From assembly GCF_006440675.2 (NCBI RefSeq), contig NZ_CP083951.1, forward strand, positions 1,116,001-1,180,000: 64,000 bases of DNA, in the 5' to 3' direction. This document shows positions 51,790 through 61,323 of this stretch, piece by piece. A model generated the notes under the pieces. That model was not told the DNA's origin, searched no databases, and was given only the letters and a program-made list of their open reading frames with translations. A program made the translations under genes and the position numbers. The stretch is from Mesorhizobium sp. B2-8-5. Its GTDB lineage: Bacteria; Pseudomonadota; Alphaproteobacteria; Rhizobiales; Rhizobiaceae. The first letter of the stretch is position 1, and each line of letters opens with the position of its first letter.

Positions 51790-52734
51790 CTACCGCTCTT
51801 CCCTCCGAAACGGCTTCAGCAGCGCCGATGGCGCCACGGCGTTGCGCGACATGACGGCCATGGCGACGATGGTGAAGATGAAAGGCAGCATCAGGAACGC
51901 TTCGTAGGGGACCTGGCCGAGGCCGCTCGCTTGCATCCTGAGCTGCAGCGCGTCGACGAAGGCGAAGAGCAGCGCGGCGCCCGCCGAGCGCCAGGGATCC
52001 CAGCGGCCGAACACCACCAGCGCGATCGCCACCCAGCCACGACCGGAGACGACGCCGAAGGTGAAGGCGTTGAACTGCGCCATGGTGAGGAAGGCGCCGG
52101 CAAGGCCCATCAGGGCGCCGCCGAGGATCACCGCCTGAAAGCGTGTGGCGATCACGCTGACGCCGGCCGAGTCCGCCGCGCGCGGGTTCTCGCCGACCAT
52201 GCGCACGGACAGTCCCCACGGCGTGCGGTAGAGCACGAAGGCAGCGAGCGGGACGGCGATGATGGCGAGATAAACGAGCGTGAACTGGTTGAACACGGCC
52301 GGGCCTAGAACCGGAATGTCCGAGAGCAGCGGGATAGCCAGCGGCTTGAAGCCGGTAATGCTTGGCGGCACCGATTGCTGGCCGAAGATCAGCCGATAGA
52401 GGAAGTAGGCAAGGCCGGATGAGAACAATGTCACGCCGATGCCGCAGACATGCTGGCTGAGGCCGAGTGCCACCGTGAACAGCGCATGCAGCGCGCCCAT
52501 CAGCATGCCGGTCAACACCGCGACAAGCACGCCCAGCCACAGGCTGCCGCTCAGGCTGGCGGCGGTGAAGCCCGCCATCGCCGACAACAGCATGATGCCC
52601 TCGATGCCGAGATTGAGCACGCCTGCGCGCTCGGAAAACATTTCGCCCAGCGTGGCGAAGGCGAGCGGCGTGGCGATGCGGATGATGGCGGCGAGGAAGC
52701 CGACCTGGAAAATCTGCTCGAACACCGCACTCAT
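51790..52734 (-). CDS. BMP-family ABC transporter permease (BPD_transp_2), second subunit
   Basis: 314 aa, about 8-10 membrane segments. Features GVLNLGIEGIMLLSAMAGFT (typical nucleoside permease motif), GVTLFSSGLAYFLYRLIFGQ and QAVILGGALMGLAGAFLTMA. The ATG overlaps the first permease stop by 4 bp; the longer open frame upstream is a shadow. End of the SBP-ATPase-permease-permease operon. Confidence 0.9.
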   Translation of the reverse strand: MSAVFEQIFQVGFLAAIIRIATPLAFATLGEMFSERAGVLNLGIEGIMLLSAMAGFTAASLSGSLWLGVLVAVLTGMLMGALHALFTVALGLSQHVCGIGVTLFSSGLAYFLYRLIFGQQSVPPSITGFKPLAIPLLSDIPVLGPAVFNQFTLVYLAIIAVPLAAFVLYRTPWGLSVRMVGENPRAADSAGVSVIATRFQAVILGGALMGLAGAFLTMAQFNAFTFGVVSGRGWVAIALVVFGRWDPWRSAGAALLFAFVDALQLRMQASGLGQVPYEAFLMLPFIFTIVAMAVMSRNAVAPSALLKPFRREER

Positions 52735-53786
52735 GTCTGCGCTCCCACGCGGCGGACGCGGTAGGCGGTGAACAGCAGCGCCACCAGCATGGCCAGCAGC
52801 GCCGTGCCCTGAATGACGTCGCTGAGGAAAGCCGGCACGCCGGTGGCGCGCGACATCGCCTCGGCGCCGGTCATGACCGCGGCCAGGAAGATCGCCGCCG
52901 GCACCACGCCGAGCGGGTTGAGCCTGGCAAGCATCGCGACGACGATGCCCGAATAACCATAGCCCGGCGAGATGTCGCTCATCACCTGGAAGTGCACGCC
53001 GCCGACCTCGCCGACGCCGGCGAGCCCGGCCAGCGCGCCGGAGAGCAGCGCGGTGGACAGGAGCACCCGCTGCACATTGATGCCGCCATAGCGCGCGGCT
53101 TCCGGGTTCTCGCCGGTGACGCGAATCCTGAAGCCGAGCGTGGTGCGCGCGATCAGGAACCAGCAAAGGGGTGCGGCGATCAGCGCCACGACCACGCCGA
53201 GATGCAGCCTTGTGCCCTCGACCAGCACCGGGAAATTGGCCGAGTCCTCGATCGGCGGCGAGATCGGATAGCCGGAGAAGGTGTCCTTCCACGGCCCCTC
53301 GATCAGCGCCATCAGCGCGTAATAGATGACCGAGTTGAAGAGCAGCGAGCTCACCACGTCGTCGACCTTGAATCTTACGCGCAAAGTGGCGGGGACCAGC
53401 GCGACGAGCGCGCCTGCCGCGGCGCCCGCCAGCGCCATCAACAGCATGGCGAGATAGCCCGGCATCGGGATGGCGCCGACGAAGCAGCTTGCCACCGCGC
53501 CGGCGAGCAATTGGCCCTCGGCGCCGATGTTCCAGAATTTTGCGCGGAAGGCGATGGCCACCGCAAGGCCGGTGAAGATCATGGGTGCGGCGCGCACCAG
53601 GGTTTCCGTGAGGGCGTAGCTGTCGCCGAGCGAGGCGGACAGCATCACGCCATAGGCTTCGACCACGCCGGCGCCGGCAATGGCGATCAGGCCGCTGCAC
53701 AGGATGAGCGTCGCGGCGATGGCCAACAGCGGCAGCGCGAGATTGAACCAGGCGGGTGTCGAGGTGCGGGCTTCGAGGCGAAACAT
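52731..53786 (-). CDS. BMP-family ABC transporter permease (BPD_transp_2), first subunit
   Basis: 351 aa, about 8-10 membrane segments, with FWNIGAEGQLLAGAVASCFV (permease signature) near residue 85 and SPGYGYSGIVVAMLARLNPL. Start at 53786 overlaps the ATPase stop. Partner of the permease at 51.8-52.7 kb in a nucleoside/purine-type importer. Confidence 0.9.
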   Translation of the reverse strand: MFRLEARTSTPAWFNLALPLLAIAATLILCSGLIAIAGAGVVEAYGVMLSASLGDSYALTETLVRAAPMIFTGLAVAIAFRAKFWNIGAEGQLLAGAVASCFVGAIPMPGYLAMLLMALAGAAAGALVALVPATLRVRFKVDDVVSSLLFNSVIYYALMALIEGPWKDTFSGYPISPPIEDSANFPVLVEGTRLHLGVVVALIAAPLCWFLIARTTLGFRIRVTGENPEAARYGGINVQRVLLSTALLSGALAGLAGVGEVGGVHFQVMSDISPGYGYSGIVVAMLARLNPLGVVPAAIFLAAVMTGAEAMSRATGVPAFLSDVIQGTALLAMLVALLFTAYRVRRVGAQT

Positions 53787-55306
53787 CAGGCCGCCTCCTC
53801 GGTGCGCCCTGCGCCGGTCATCATCAGGCCGAGCCTTGCGACGGTGGCATGCGCGCTGGGAAGCGTGCCGGCGATGCGGCCCTCATACATCACGGCGATG
53901 CGATCCGAGAGCATCAGCAATTCCTCGAGGTCCTCGCCGATGACGATGATGCCGCAGCCCTTGGCGCGCATGGCCAGGAACTTCTCGTGGATGAAGCGGG
54001 CGGCGCCGATATCGAGCCCGCGCGTCGGCTGCGAGACGATCAGCACTTTCGGATCGAAGGCGAGTTCACGCGCCAGCAGCGCCTTCTGCAGATTGCCGCC
54101 GGACAGCGCGCCGGCGCGCACCATCGGGCCGGGGCAGCGAATATCGTAGGCCTTGATCTGCGCTTCGGCGAAGGCACGGATCGCGGCCGGATCGAGCAGC
54201 CCCCTGCGGCTGAAGGCCTCGGTGCCGATACGCGGCAGCACCATGGAGTCGGCCAAAGGCAGATTGGTGACGAGGCCGGTCGTCATCCGGTCTTCCGGTA
54301 TGCGGCCGAGGCCGAACGCCTGCAGCTCGCGCGGCGAAAATTGCGCAACCGCTTTGCCGGCTATCGTCATCGCGCCGGCCTTGGGCGCCAGCATGCCGGA
54401 AATGACGTCGGCGAGCGCCCGCTGGCCGTTGCCGGAGACGCCGGCGATGCCCAGGATCTCGCCCGCGCGGACGAGAAGCGAGACGTCGCGCAGCGGCGTG
54501 CCGGCATGGCCGGAGGTGGAAATGCCGTCGAGCGTCAGCGCGGCGGCGCCGGGCGTCGAAGCCTCCTTGACCGGTGGCACGATTTCGTGGCCGCACATCA
54601 GCTTCGCCATTTCCGCCGATGTGGTACTTGCCGGATGGTCGACGCGGCCGGCGACCTTGCCGTGGCGCAGCACCACGCAGCGATGGGTGAGGGCGCGAAC
54701 TTCATTCAGCTTATGCGAGATGAAGATGATGCCGAGCCCTTGCGCCGCCATCGAGCGCAGGGCGGCGAACAGGCCATCGACCTCAGAAGGCGCCAGCACC
54801 GCCGTCGGTTCGTCGAGGATCAAAAGCCTGGCGCCGCGAAACAGCGCCTTGATGATCTCCAGCCGCTGCTGCTCGCCGACCGACAGCGCCGAGACCGGCA
54901 GGCTTGGGTCGAGGCTCAGCCCATACTGCCGGCTGATTTCGTCCAGGCGGGCAAGCCCGCGCGCACGGTCGATGCGGCCGGATTTGCCGGGAATGCCGAT
55001 CAGGAGGTTTTCCAGCACCGTCAGCCGCGGCGCGAGGTGGAAATGCTGGTGCACCATGCCGATGCCGGCGGCGAGCGCATCGGCCGAATTGTGGATGGCG
55101 ACGGGCCTGCCTTCGACCAGGATCTCGCCGGCGTCCGGCGCATAGGCGCCGAACAGCACGTTCATCAGCGTCGTCTTGCCGGCGCCGTTCTCGCCAAGCA
55201 GGCCGAGGATCTCGCCCGGCGCCACGCTGAGGTCGACGGCCTCGTTCGCCTTGACGGCGCCGAAGCTCTTGGTGATGCCGCGCATTTCGATGAGTGGGGC
55301 GGACAA
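53786..55306 (-). CDS. BMP-type ABC transporter ATPase, two domains (YufO/NupO type)
   Basis: 506 aa from a TTG at 55306, chosen because CAGGAGCACCC lies directly before it; the frame is open to 55423 but the upstream codons derive from a family B palindrome. Domain 1: Walker A GENGAGKTT, LSVGEQQRLEIIKALF, LLILDEPTAVL. Domain 2: a degenerate Walker A (GVSGNGQRA), LSGGNLQKALLARELAF and a Walker B with SQPTRGLD. The second-domain pattern is normal for this family. Confidence 0.9.
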   Translation of the reverse strand: MSAPLIEMRGITKSFGAVKANEAVDLSVAPGEILGLLGENGAGKTTLMNVLFGAYAPDAGEILVEGRPVAIHNSADALAAGIGMVHQHFHLAPRLTVLENLLIGIPGKSGRIDRARGLARLDEISRQYGLSLDPSLPVSALSVGEQQRLEIIKALFRGARLLILDEPTAVLAPSEVDGLFAALRSMAAQGLGIIFISHKLNEVRALTHRCVVLRHGKVAGRVDHPASTTSAEMAKLMCGHEIVPPVKEASTPGAAALTLDGISTSGHAGTPLRDVSLLVRAGEILGIAGVSGNGQRALADVISGMLAPKAGAMTIAGKAVAQFSPRELQAFGLGRIPEDRMTTGLVTNLPLADSMVLPRIGTEAFSRRGLLDPAAIRAFAEAQIKAYDIRCPGPMVRAGALSGGNLQKALLARELAFDPKVLIVSQPTRGLDIGAARFIHEKFLAMRAKGCGIIVIGEDLEELLMLSDRIAVMYEGRIAGTLPSAHATVARLGLMMTGAGRTEEAA

Positions 55307-55352
55307 GGGTGCTCCTGGATTTGCGATCCGGCCAACCATGGAGGGTAGCGCT

Positions 55353-55512
55353 GCACCCCCCTCTGGCCGGCCGGCCATCTTCCCCTCACGGGAAAGATCA
55401 GATGTCACGGCGGCCTTCGCCAACTTTCAATGTTGAAAGATCGAGCGCCGTCGACGGAACCGCCAATCTCCCCCCTCGAGGGGGAGATGTCCGGCAGGAC
55501 AGAGAGGGGGGC
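55353..55512. repeat. Composite palindromic element, family B, copy 3
   Basis: Inverted arms CCCCCCTCTGGCCGGCCGGC (from 55356) and AATCTCCCCCCTCGAGGGGG (from 55465), the latter followed by CCGGCAGGACAGAGAGGGGG, with a spacer of about 65 nt similar to that of copy 1. It lies between the SBP and ATPase genes of the BMP operon and encodes the non-native upstream part of the ATPase frame. Confidence 0.85.
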
Positions 55513-55536
55513 CTCGCGCCGCCCCTCAACCAGGCG

Positions 55537-56562
55537 TCAATCCGAAACCGGCGTGTTCTCGTCGACGTCGACGCGGAAATTGCCTTCGAGGATCTCGGCC
55601 TTCTTCTTCTCGACCAGGTCCTTCACCTCTGCCGGCAGCGTCTTGTCGAACTTGTGGAAGGGCGCCAGATACGAGCCGCCCTTGGCCATGCGCGAGAAAT
55701 CGCCATAGTCCTGCGCGGTGAAGACGCCGGCCTTGACCAGCTTGATCGCTTGCTCGACCGTCGGGTACATGTCCCAGACCGGGCCGGTGATGACCGTATC
55801 GGGCCCGAGGCTCGACTGGTCGGACATGTTGGAGATGGCGAAAATCTTCTTCTCGACCGCCGCCTCGATGACGCCGAAGCGCTCGGCATAGATGACGTCG
55901 ACGCCGGCATCGATCTGCGCCACGGCCGCTTCCTTGGCCTTGGGCGGATCGAAGAACGAACCGATGAAAGCGACCTTCTTCTTGACGTTCGGATTGACCT
56001 CCTTGGCGCCGGCGAAGAAGGCGTTGACCAGCCGGTTGACTTCCGGAATGCCCATCGCTGCGACCGCGCCAACCGTGCCCGACTTCGACATCTTTCCCGC
56101 GATCATGCCGGAGAGATAGGCCGGTTCGTGGATCCAGTTGTCGAAGACGCCGAAATTCGGCTCGGCGGGCCCAGCGCCCGAGCCGAACAGCCACGCCGTC
56201 TTCGGGAATTGTTTTGCCGTGCGGCGCGATTCACGCTCGGCGGCGAAAGCGTCGCCCAGCACCAGCTGGTAGCCGCCCTGCGCATATTCGCGCATCACGC
56301 GGCTGAAGTCGGCGGTCTGCACCTTTTCCGACCATTTGTATTCGATGCCCAGTTCCTTCTCGGCCTTCTGCAGGGCGACATGGATCTGATTATCCCACGG
56401 CTCCTCGATCGGCGTGGCGAAGATCGCCGCCACCTTCAGCTTCTTGTCCTTGGCGAAGGCCGCGCCGGGCAGCATGGTCGCCGCGAGGCCGAGCGCGCCG
56501 AGTTCCAGCACGTTGCGCCGCGACAAGCCGGCGCGTTGCGTCTTGCTACGTTCGTTTTCCAT
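55537..56562 (-). CDS. BMP-family ABC transporter substrate-binding protein
   Basis: 341 aa, periplasmic. Tat-like signal SRRNVLELGALGLAATMLPG. BMP domain (PnrA/Med type) with VAAIFATPIEEPWDNQIHVA, REYAQGGYQLVLGDAFAAER and AGVDVIYAERFGVIEAAVEK. In characterised homologues the ligand is a purine nucleoside. The start ATG at 56562 follows GAGGGGCACTTCA. First gene of the minus-strand operon; the composite element separates it from the ATPase. Confidence 0.9.
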   Translation of the reverse strand: MENERSKTQRAGLSRRNVLELGALGLAATMLPGAAFAKDKKLKVAAIFATPIEEPWDNQIHVALQKAEKELGIEYKWSEKVQTADFSRVMREYAQGGYQLVLGDAFAAERESRRTAKQFPKTAWLFGSGAGPAEPNFGVFDNWIHEPAYLSGMIAGKMSKSGTVGAVAAMGIPEVNRLVNAFFAGAKEVNPNVKKKVAFIGSFFDPPKAKEAAVAQIDAGVDVIYAERFGVIEAAVEKKIFAISNMSDQSSLGPDTVITGPVWDMYPTVEQAIKLVKAGVFTAQDYGDFSRMAKGGSYLAPFHKFDKTLPAEVKDLVEKKKAEILEGNFRVDVDENTPVSD

Positions 56563-56685
56563 TGAAGTGCCCCTCTGTTCGACAGCCGTGTCGAGCCGGC
56601 CGTTCAAAAAAATGTCAGACGAGAGACTATGGAACGGTGGTTGAGATTTGTCCACATGGTCAAATTTGTTGTGCCGCCTCGCGTT

Positions 56686-56727
56686 CGTCATCCTCGGGTC
56701 TACGCTTCGCTTCGCCCTGGAATGACG
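56686..56727. repeat. Palindromic repeat family A, short variant
   Basis: CGTCATCCTCGGGTCTACGC through CTTCGCCCTGGAATGACG keeps the inverted ends of family A but lacks the GAATCCATGCC target. It lies between the BMP SBP start and the fadB-like stop. Confidence 0.6.
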
Positions 56728-56730
56728 AAG

Positions 56731-58806
56731 TTATGGGGCGTCGCCCGCACCTTCCCAAGCCCCCGTCTCGGCAAACTTTCTCAGCACCGGCGCCGGCTCG
56801 AAGATCGCCCTGCCGGTCCGCCCATGCCAATGCTCCAACCGCTCGACGATCTTCGCCGCGCCTTCAAGTCCGGCCCAGAACATCGGTCCGCCCTTGCCGA
56901 TCGGGAAGCCGTAGCCGTTGACCCAGACGACATCGATATCGGACGCCCGCGCGGCGATGCCTTCCTCGAGGATCTTCGCGCCTTCGTTGACCAGCGGGTA
57001 AAGCGTGCGCTCGATGATCTCGTCGGCGCCGATCTGGCGCCGCGCTATGCTCAGTTCTTCCGCCTTGGCGCGGATCAACGCCTCGACCTCCGGATCGGCA
57101 ACCGGCTCCCGCGCGCCGCTCTCATAGCGGTACCAGCCACGCCCGGTCTTCTGGCCGAAATGGCTCTGCTCGCACAGCGTATCGGCGATCACCGCCGTCT
57201 GGCCGCGCGCCTTGCGGTTGCGCCAGCCGATGTCGAGGCCGGCGATGTCGCCCATCTGGAACGGCCCCATCGGCCAGCCGAAATCGGTGAACGCCTTGTC
57301 GACCTGAGCGGGCGTTGCACCTTCGAGCAACAGCGCTTCGTTCTCCGCGCCGCGCGCGGCCAGCATGCGGTTGCCGACAAAACCATGGCAGACGCCGACG
57401 ACCACCGCCACCTTGCCGATGCGCCGGGCGAGATCGGTGACCGTCGCCAGCACGTCGGGCGCGGTCTTTTCGGCCCGCACGATCTCCAGGAGCTTCATGA
57501 CGTTTGCCGGCGAAAAGAAATGCATGCCGAGCATGTCCCCTGGACGCGAGGTCGAGGCGGCGATTTCGTTCACGTCGAGATAGGAGGTGTTGGTGGCGAG
57601 GATGGCGCCGGGCCTGGCGATGGCGTCAAGCCTGCCGAACACCTCCTTCTTCACCGCCATATCCTCGAACACGGCCTCGATGATCAGATCGCAATGGGCA
57701 AGGTCGGCATAGTCGGTGCTGCCCTTGAACAGTCCGAGTCGCTTCTGCTTGGCCTCGTCCGTCAACGAGCCGCGGCTGACCGAAACGGCATAGTTCTTGT
57801 CGATCGTCGCCAGCCCGCGCCGCAGCGCTTCCTCGCTGGTCTCGACCAAAGTCACCGGAAGACCGCCATTGGCGAAAGCCATGGCAATTCCGCCGCCCAT
57901 GGTGCCGGCGCCGATAATGCCGACGCGTTCGATCCGGCGCTTCCGCAGATCCTTGCCGGGAATCTTGGCCGCCTCGCGCTCGGCGAAGAACAGATGCCGC
58001 TGCGCCCGCGACTGGTCGCCGGAAACGAGTTTCAGGAATAGTTGCCGCTCGGCCGCAAGCGCCTCGTCGAACGGCAAGGTGATCGCGTTGCGCACGGCTT
58101 CGGCGCAGGCAAGCGGCGCTTCAAGCCCGCGGGCCTTCCTGGCCAGTTCCGCCCTCTGGGCGTCGAAGGCGGCGAGATCGGTCCCGGCAAGGCGGTCGTT
58201 GCGGTCGCGCACCGGTGTGAACGGGCCGCCCCACTCGACCATTTCGCCGGCGAAACGAATGGCCTGAACAATCAGATCGCCATCGAAAGCCGCATCCACC
58301 AATCCGGTGGCCTTGGCTTCGTCGGCCGAAACCGGCGTTCCGGAAACGATCATGCCAAGCGCTTTCACAGCACCCACAAGTCGTGGGAGTCGTACGGTGC
58401 CGCCGCCGCCCGGCAAAAGGCCGAGCTTCACTTCGGGCAGGCCGAGCTTGGCGCCCTTGTCGGCGACGCGGAAATGGCAGCCCAATGCCAGTTCCAGCCC
58501 GCCGCCGAGCGCGGTGCCGTGGATCGCAGCGACCGTCGGCTTGGGGATGGTTTCAAGCAAGGCGATGATGGCGCGTAGTTCCGGCTGCTGGACCGGCTTG
58601 CCGAATTCGGTGATGTCGGCGCCGGCGACAAAGGTGCGCCCGGCGCAGGCGATGACGATCGCGCTTGCGGCGGGATCGTCGCGCAAAGCGGCGAGTGCCT
58701 CGTGGAGCGGCTTGCGGACGTGAAAGCTCAGCGCATTGACCGGCGGGTTGTCGATGGTGACCACCGCCACGCCGTTTTCGTTCGCGACGCTGACAAAACT
58801 GGACAA
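56731..58806 (-). CDS. FadB/FadJ-like multifunctional enzyme (enoyl-CoA hydratase + 3-hydroxyacyl-CoA dehydrogenase)
   Basis: 691 aa from a TTG with a GGGAGGTTCCGC ribosome site. N-terminal crotonase domain (about 1-190): AGADITEFG and [20 protein letters not shown] form the oxyanion hole. The dehydrogenase has [20 protein letters not shown] (about 300) and [20 protein letters not shown], with a C-terminal 3HCDH part carrying [20 protein letters not shown]. It performs two steps of fatty-acid beta-oxidation; the thiolase partner is not adjacent. 96 bp from the MFS gene. Confidence 0.93.
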   Translation of the reverse strand: MSSFVSVANENGVAVVTIDNPPVNALSFHVRKPLHEALAALRDDPAASAIVIACAGRTFVAGADITEFGKPVQQPELRAIIALLETIPKPTVAAIHGTALGGGLELALGCHFRVADKGAKLGLPEVKLGLLPGGGGTVRLPRLVGAVKALGMIVSGTPVSADEAKATGLVDAAFDGDLIVQAIRFAGEMVEWGGPFTPVRDRNDRLAGTDLAAFDAQRAELARKARGLEAPLACAEAVRNAITLPFDEALAAERQLFLKLVSGDQSRAQRHLFFAEREAAKIPGKDLRKRRIERVGIIGAGTMGGGIAMAFANGGLPVTLVETSEEALRRGLATIDKNYAVSVSRGSLTDEAKQKRLGLFKGSTDYADLAHCDLIIEAVFEDMAVKKEVFGRLDAIARPGAILATNTSYLDVNEIAASTSRPGDMLGMHFFSPANVMKLLEIVRAEKTAPDVLATVTDLARRIGKVAVVVGVCHGFVGNRMLAARGAENEALLLEGATPAQVDKAFTDFGWPMGPFQMGDIAGLDIGWRNRKARGQTAVIADTLCEQSHFGQKTGRGWYRYESGAREPVADPEVEALIRAKAEELSIARRQIGADEIIERTLYPLVNEGAKILEEGIAARASDIDVVWVNGYGFPIGKGGPMFWAGLEGAAKIVERLEHWHGRTGRAIFEPAPVLRKFAETGAWEGAGDAP

Positions 58807-58902
58807 GCGGAACCTCCCGAGGCCGGCTGCAATCGCGCAAGGGTTTACTAGGCAGCGACCCGAATGGAAACCCGATGCAGCGCTGGCCTAACGCTTGACC
58901 GT

Positions 58903-60615
58903 TTAACGTCGACTTGCTGCCTCGGCGGCCAGATTCTCTGAAAATTCCGCCTCGGCGCCGCGGCCGCCGCGCCAGGAGGCGATGGCGGCGACCAGATAGA
59001 GGACCGCCGAGAAGGTGAAGGCGAAGACCAGCCCGTGCTTGAACGGCCCCGACATCAGCTCGGGGAAGAACTGATTGCCGGTCAGTGTCGCGGCGTTGGC
59101 CGGCGGCAAAGCGTGGAGCACGTCGGCCGGGATCAGTTCGCCCATCGGGTTGTAGCCGAGGAAGGCGGCGAACAGGCTGGCGACCGGCGGCATGTTGGCG
59201 ACCTGGTGCGCGATCGCCTCCGGCACATGTTGCGCCAAAAGGCCGGCTTCCATCGTCGCCGGCAGGCTGGCAGCGAGGCCGGCCAGCATCAGACTGAAGA
59301 ACAGGCCGATCGACAGCACCTGCCCGGCATTGGTCGTGGTGGCGCGCATGCCCGATGCCTGGCCGCGCTCGCGCGCCGGCACCGAATTCATGATCTGCGT
59401 CGAGTTCGGCGCCACGAAAAGGCCGGAGCCGAGGCCATTGAGGAAGAGCAGGCCGGCAAAGGCGGTGTAGGAGAAGTCGGCGGGCAGCAGCATCAGTGCG
59501 ACGAAGCTGGCCGCGCCCGCGACCATGCCGCCAACGGCGAAAGGCACGCCGCCGATGCGGTCGGAGAAATAGCCCGAGATCGGCCCGGCGATCAGGAAGC
59601 CGATTGTGAGCGGCAGCATGAAAATCGCCGACCAAAGCGGGGTCTGCTCGAAGGAATAGCCGTGCAGCGGCAGCCAGATGCCCTGCAGCCAGACGATCAG
59701 CATGAATTGCAGGCCGCCGCGCGCGATGCCCGACGCAAGATTGGCGACGTTGCCATAGGCGAAGCCCGGAATGCGGAACAGCGACAGGTCGAGCATCGGC
59801 TTGGCGACACGGCTCTCGATGACGACGAAAGCGATCAGCGAAGCGATGCCGACGGCAAAGAGCGTCAGCACTTTCGGGTTGGTCCAGGCCATCACCTGGT
59901 CGCCATAGGGCTGCAGGCCATAGGTGATGGCGGTGAGGATCATGACCAGGCCGAGGCCGAAGCTGATATTGCCGAGCCAATCGATTGTGTGGCTGGAGCG
60001 GTTCGGCGCGTCGTGCAGCTTGAGATAGGCCCAGATGGTGCCGACAAGCCCGAACGGCACGTTGATCCAGAACACCAGCCGCCAGTCGGTGTCGGCGAGC
60101 AGTCCGCCGATCAAAAGGCCGATGAACTGGCCGCCGATCGCCGCCACGACATTGATGCCGAGCGCGAAGCCGCGTTCGTTCTCGGGGAAGGCGTCGGTGA
60201 GCAGCGCCGTGGAATTGGCCATGATCAGCGCGCCGCCGATGCCCTGGACGATGCGGACGCCGATCAGATACATGGCGGCGAAATCGCCTTGTCCCGGCAG
60301 AAGGCTGAGCGCGATGGAGGCGGCGGTGAAGATGGCGAAACCGAGATTGTACATCTTCGCCCGGCCGAACTGATCGCCCAGCCGGCCGAAGGCGACGACC
60401 AGCACGGCGGTGGCGATCATGTAGCCGATGATCGCCCAGAGCAGGTAATTGATGTTGCCGGGGTCGAGCGCCTTGAGGCCGATGCCGCGAAACACCGCCG
60501 GCAGGCTTATCAAAAGGATCGAACCGTTGATGGCTGCGGCCAGCATGCCGAGCGTGGTGTTGCTCAGAACCATCCATTTGTGGCTCTGTGGGCGGTCCTG
60601 TCTTGCGATGGTCAT
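58903..60615 (-). CDS. MFS drug:H+ antiporter, DHA2 (EmrB/QacA) family
   Basis: 570 aa, about 14 membrane segments. Motif A-like GRLGDQFGRAKMYNLGF after helix 2, GIGGALIMANSTALLTDAFP around helix 5, and a C-terminal half with SGYFSDRIGGVPFAVGGM. Start at the ATG at 60615, where the protein becomes MFS-like. It is divergent from a TetR regulator, and two operator-like dyads lie in the 74-bp spacer, the usual layout of an efflux pump and its repressor. Confidence 0.92.
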   Translation of the reverse strand: MTIARQDRPQSHKWMVLSNTTLGMLAAAINGSILLISLPAVFRGIGLKALDPGNINYLLWAIIGYMIATAVLVVAFGRLGDQFGRAKMYNLGFAIFTAASIALSLLPGQGDFAAMYLIGVRIVQGIGGALIMANSTALLTDAFPENERGFALGINVVAAIGGQFIGLLIGGLLADTDWRLVFWINVPFGLVGTIWAYLKLHDAPNRSSHTIDWLGNISFGLGLVMILTAITYGLQPYGDQVMAWTNPKVLTLFAVGIASLIAFVVIESRVAKPMLDLSLFRIPGFAYGNVANLASGIARGGLQFMLIVWLQGIWLPLHGYSFEQTPLWSAIFMLPLTIGFLIAGPISGYFSDRIGGVPFAVGGMVAGAASFVALMLLPADFSYTAFAGLLFLNGLGSGLFVAPNSTQIMNSVPARERGQASGMRATTTNAGQVLSIGLFFSLMLAGLAASLPATMEAGLLAQHVPEAIAHQVANMPPVASLFAAFLGYNPMGELIPADVLHALPPANAATLTGNQFFPELMSGPFKHGLVFAFTFSAVLYLVAAIASWRGGRGAEAEFSENLAAEAASRR

Positions 60616-60665
60616 GGCGTTCAGATCCGGCGCTGCTGGCGCGTCGAGGGCCGGCAGGCTATATA

Positions 60666-60704
60666 TGAGGATAGTCTCAGGTTTGGAATATGAGGATGGC
60701 CTCG
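60666..60704. promoter_or_regulatory. Twin operator-like dyads between TetR and DHA2 pump
   Basis: TGAGGATAGTCTCA (60666-60679) and TGAGGATGGCCTCG (60691-60704) are the same dyad repeated 25 bp apart. The second covers the TetR start codon region (ATG at 60690 or 60696). Repression of both genes would follow from TetR binding. Confidence 0.6.
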
Positions 60705-61307
60705 GAAAAATCAAGCGTAACTGTGCCGCAGCCGCGCGCGCCGCAGCAAAAAAGAGGCCGTGACCGTGTCGCCGCGCTGATGGCGGCGGCCTCGGAGCTG
60801 TTCGTCGAGAAGGGTTTCGACGCAACGACCATGACCGAGATCGCCGCCAAGGCGGGCGCCGCCATCGGCACGCTCTATCTGTTCTTCCCGACCAAGCAGG
60901 CGGTGGCGCAGGCGATCCTGGCCCAGAACGCCGAGGCGCTTTCGGCCGAGCTCGATGACCTGCGCGACCGGACGCAGGGGATGAGCGCGGCGGCGATCGC
61001 CGACCGGCTGTTCGCGCGGCTCGGTACCTTCATGGCCGGACATCCGGCCTATTCGGCGCTGCTCGACCTGCCGGGCGACGACGGCTGGCGGCGCGCCATG
61101 CGAGGGCACCGTCGCAGCCAGATCGCGACGCTGTTCGCCGCGGCCGATCCGCCGCTGCCGACAGGACAGGCCGAAAGGCTGGCGGTGATCGTGCCGCAGC
61201 TGATGCGCATTCCGCTGACGCTGATCGGCGAGAAGCGGCTGCGCGACGGCGTGCTGGAGGAATTGCGGCTGATGCTGAGCCGGCATCTGGAGGCCGGGGA
61301 AGGCTGA
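60690..61307 (+). CDS. TetR-family transcriptional repressor of the DHA2 pump
   Basis: 205 aa. HTH domain with RDRVAALMAAASELFVEKGF and TTMTEIAAKAGAAIGTLYLF, the TetR_N pattern; the C-terminal ligand domain has no recognised family. The start may be 60690 or the second ATG at 60696. No clear ribosome site is seen, so translation could be leaderless. Divergent from the pump at 58.9-60.6 kb. Confidence 0.92.
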   Translation: MRMASEKSSVTVPQPRAPQQKRGRDRVAALMAAASELFVEKGFDATTMTEIAAKAGAAIGTLYLFFPTKQAVAQAILAQNAEALSAELDDLRDRTQGMSAAAIADRLFARLGTFMAGHPAYSALLDLPGDDGWRRAMRGHRRSQIATLFAAADPPLPTGQAERLAVIVPQLMRIPLTLIGEKRLRDGVLEELRLMLSRHLEAGEG

Positions 61308-61323
61308 CCAAGCCCGGTCGCGG

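Noticed and set aside
52735-53700. Long N-terminal extension of the second BMP permease frame
   Set aside because: It overlaps the first permease in another frame, and the ATG at 52734 with an ATGA overlap yields a full permease.
53756-55348. 530-aa open frame opposite the BMP ATPase
   Set aside because: Shadow of a gene with intact ABC motifs on the minus strand.
59035-60693. 552-aa open frame opposite the DHA2 transporter
   Set aside because: Composition is rich in Arg, Asp, His and Gln with no hydrophobic core. The minus strand encodes a clear 14-segment MFS protein.
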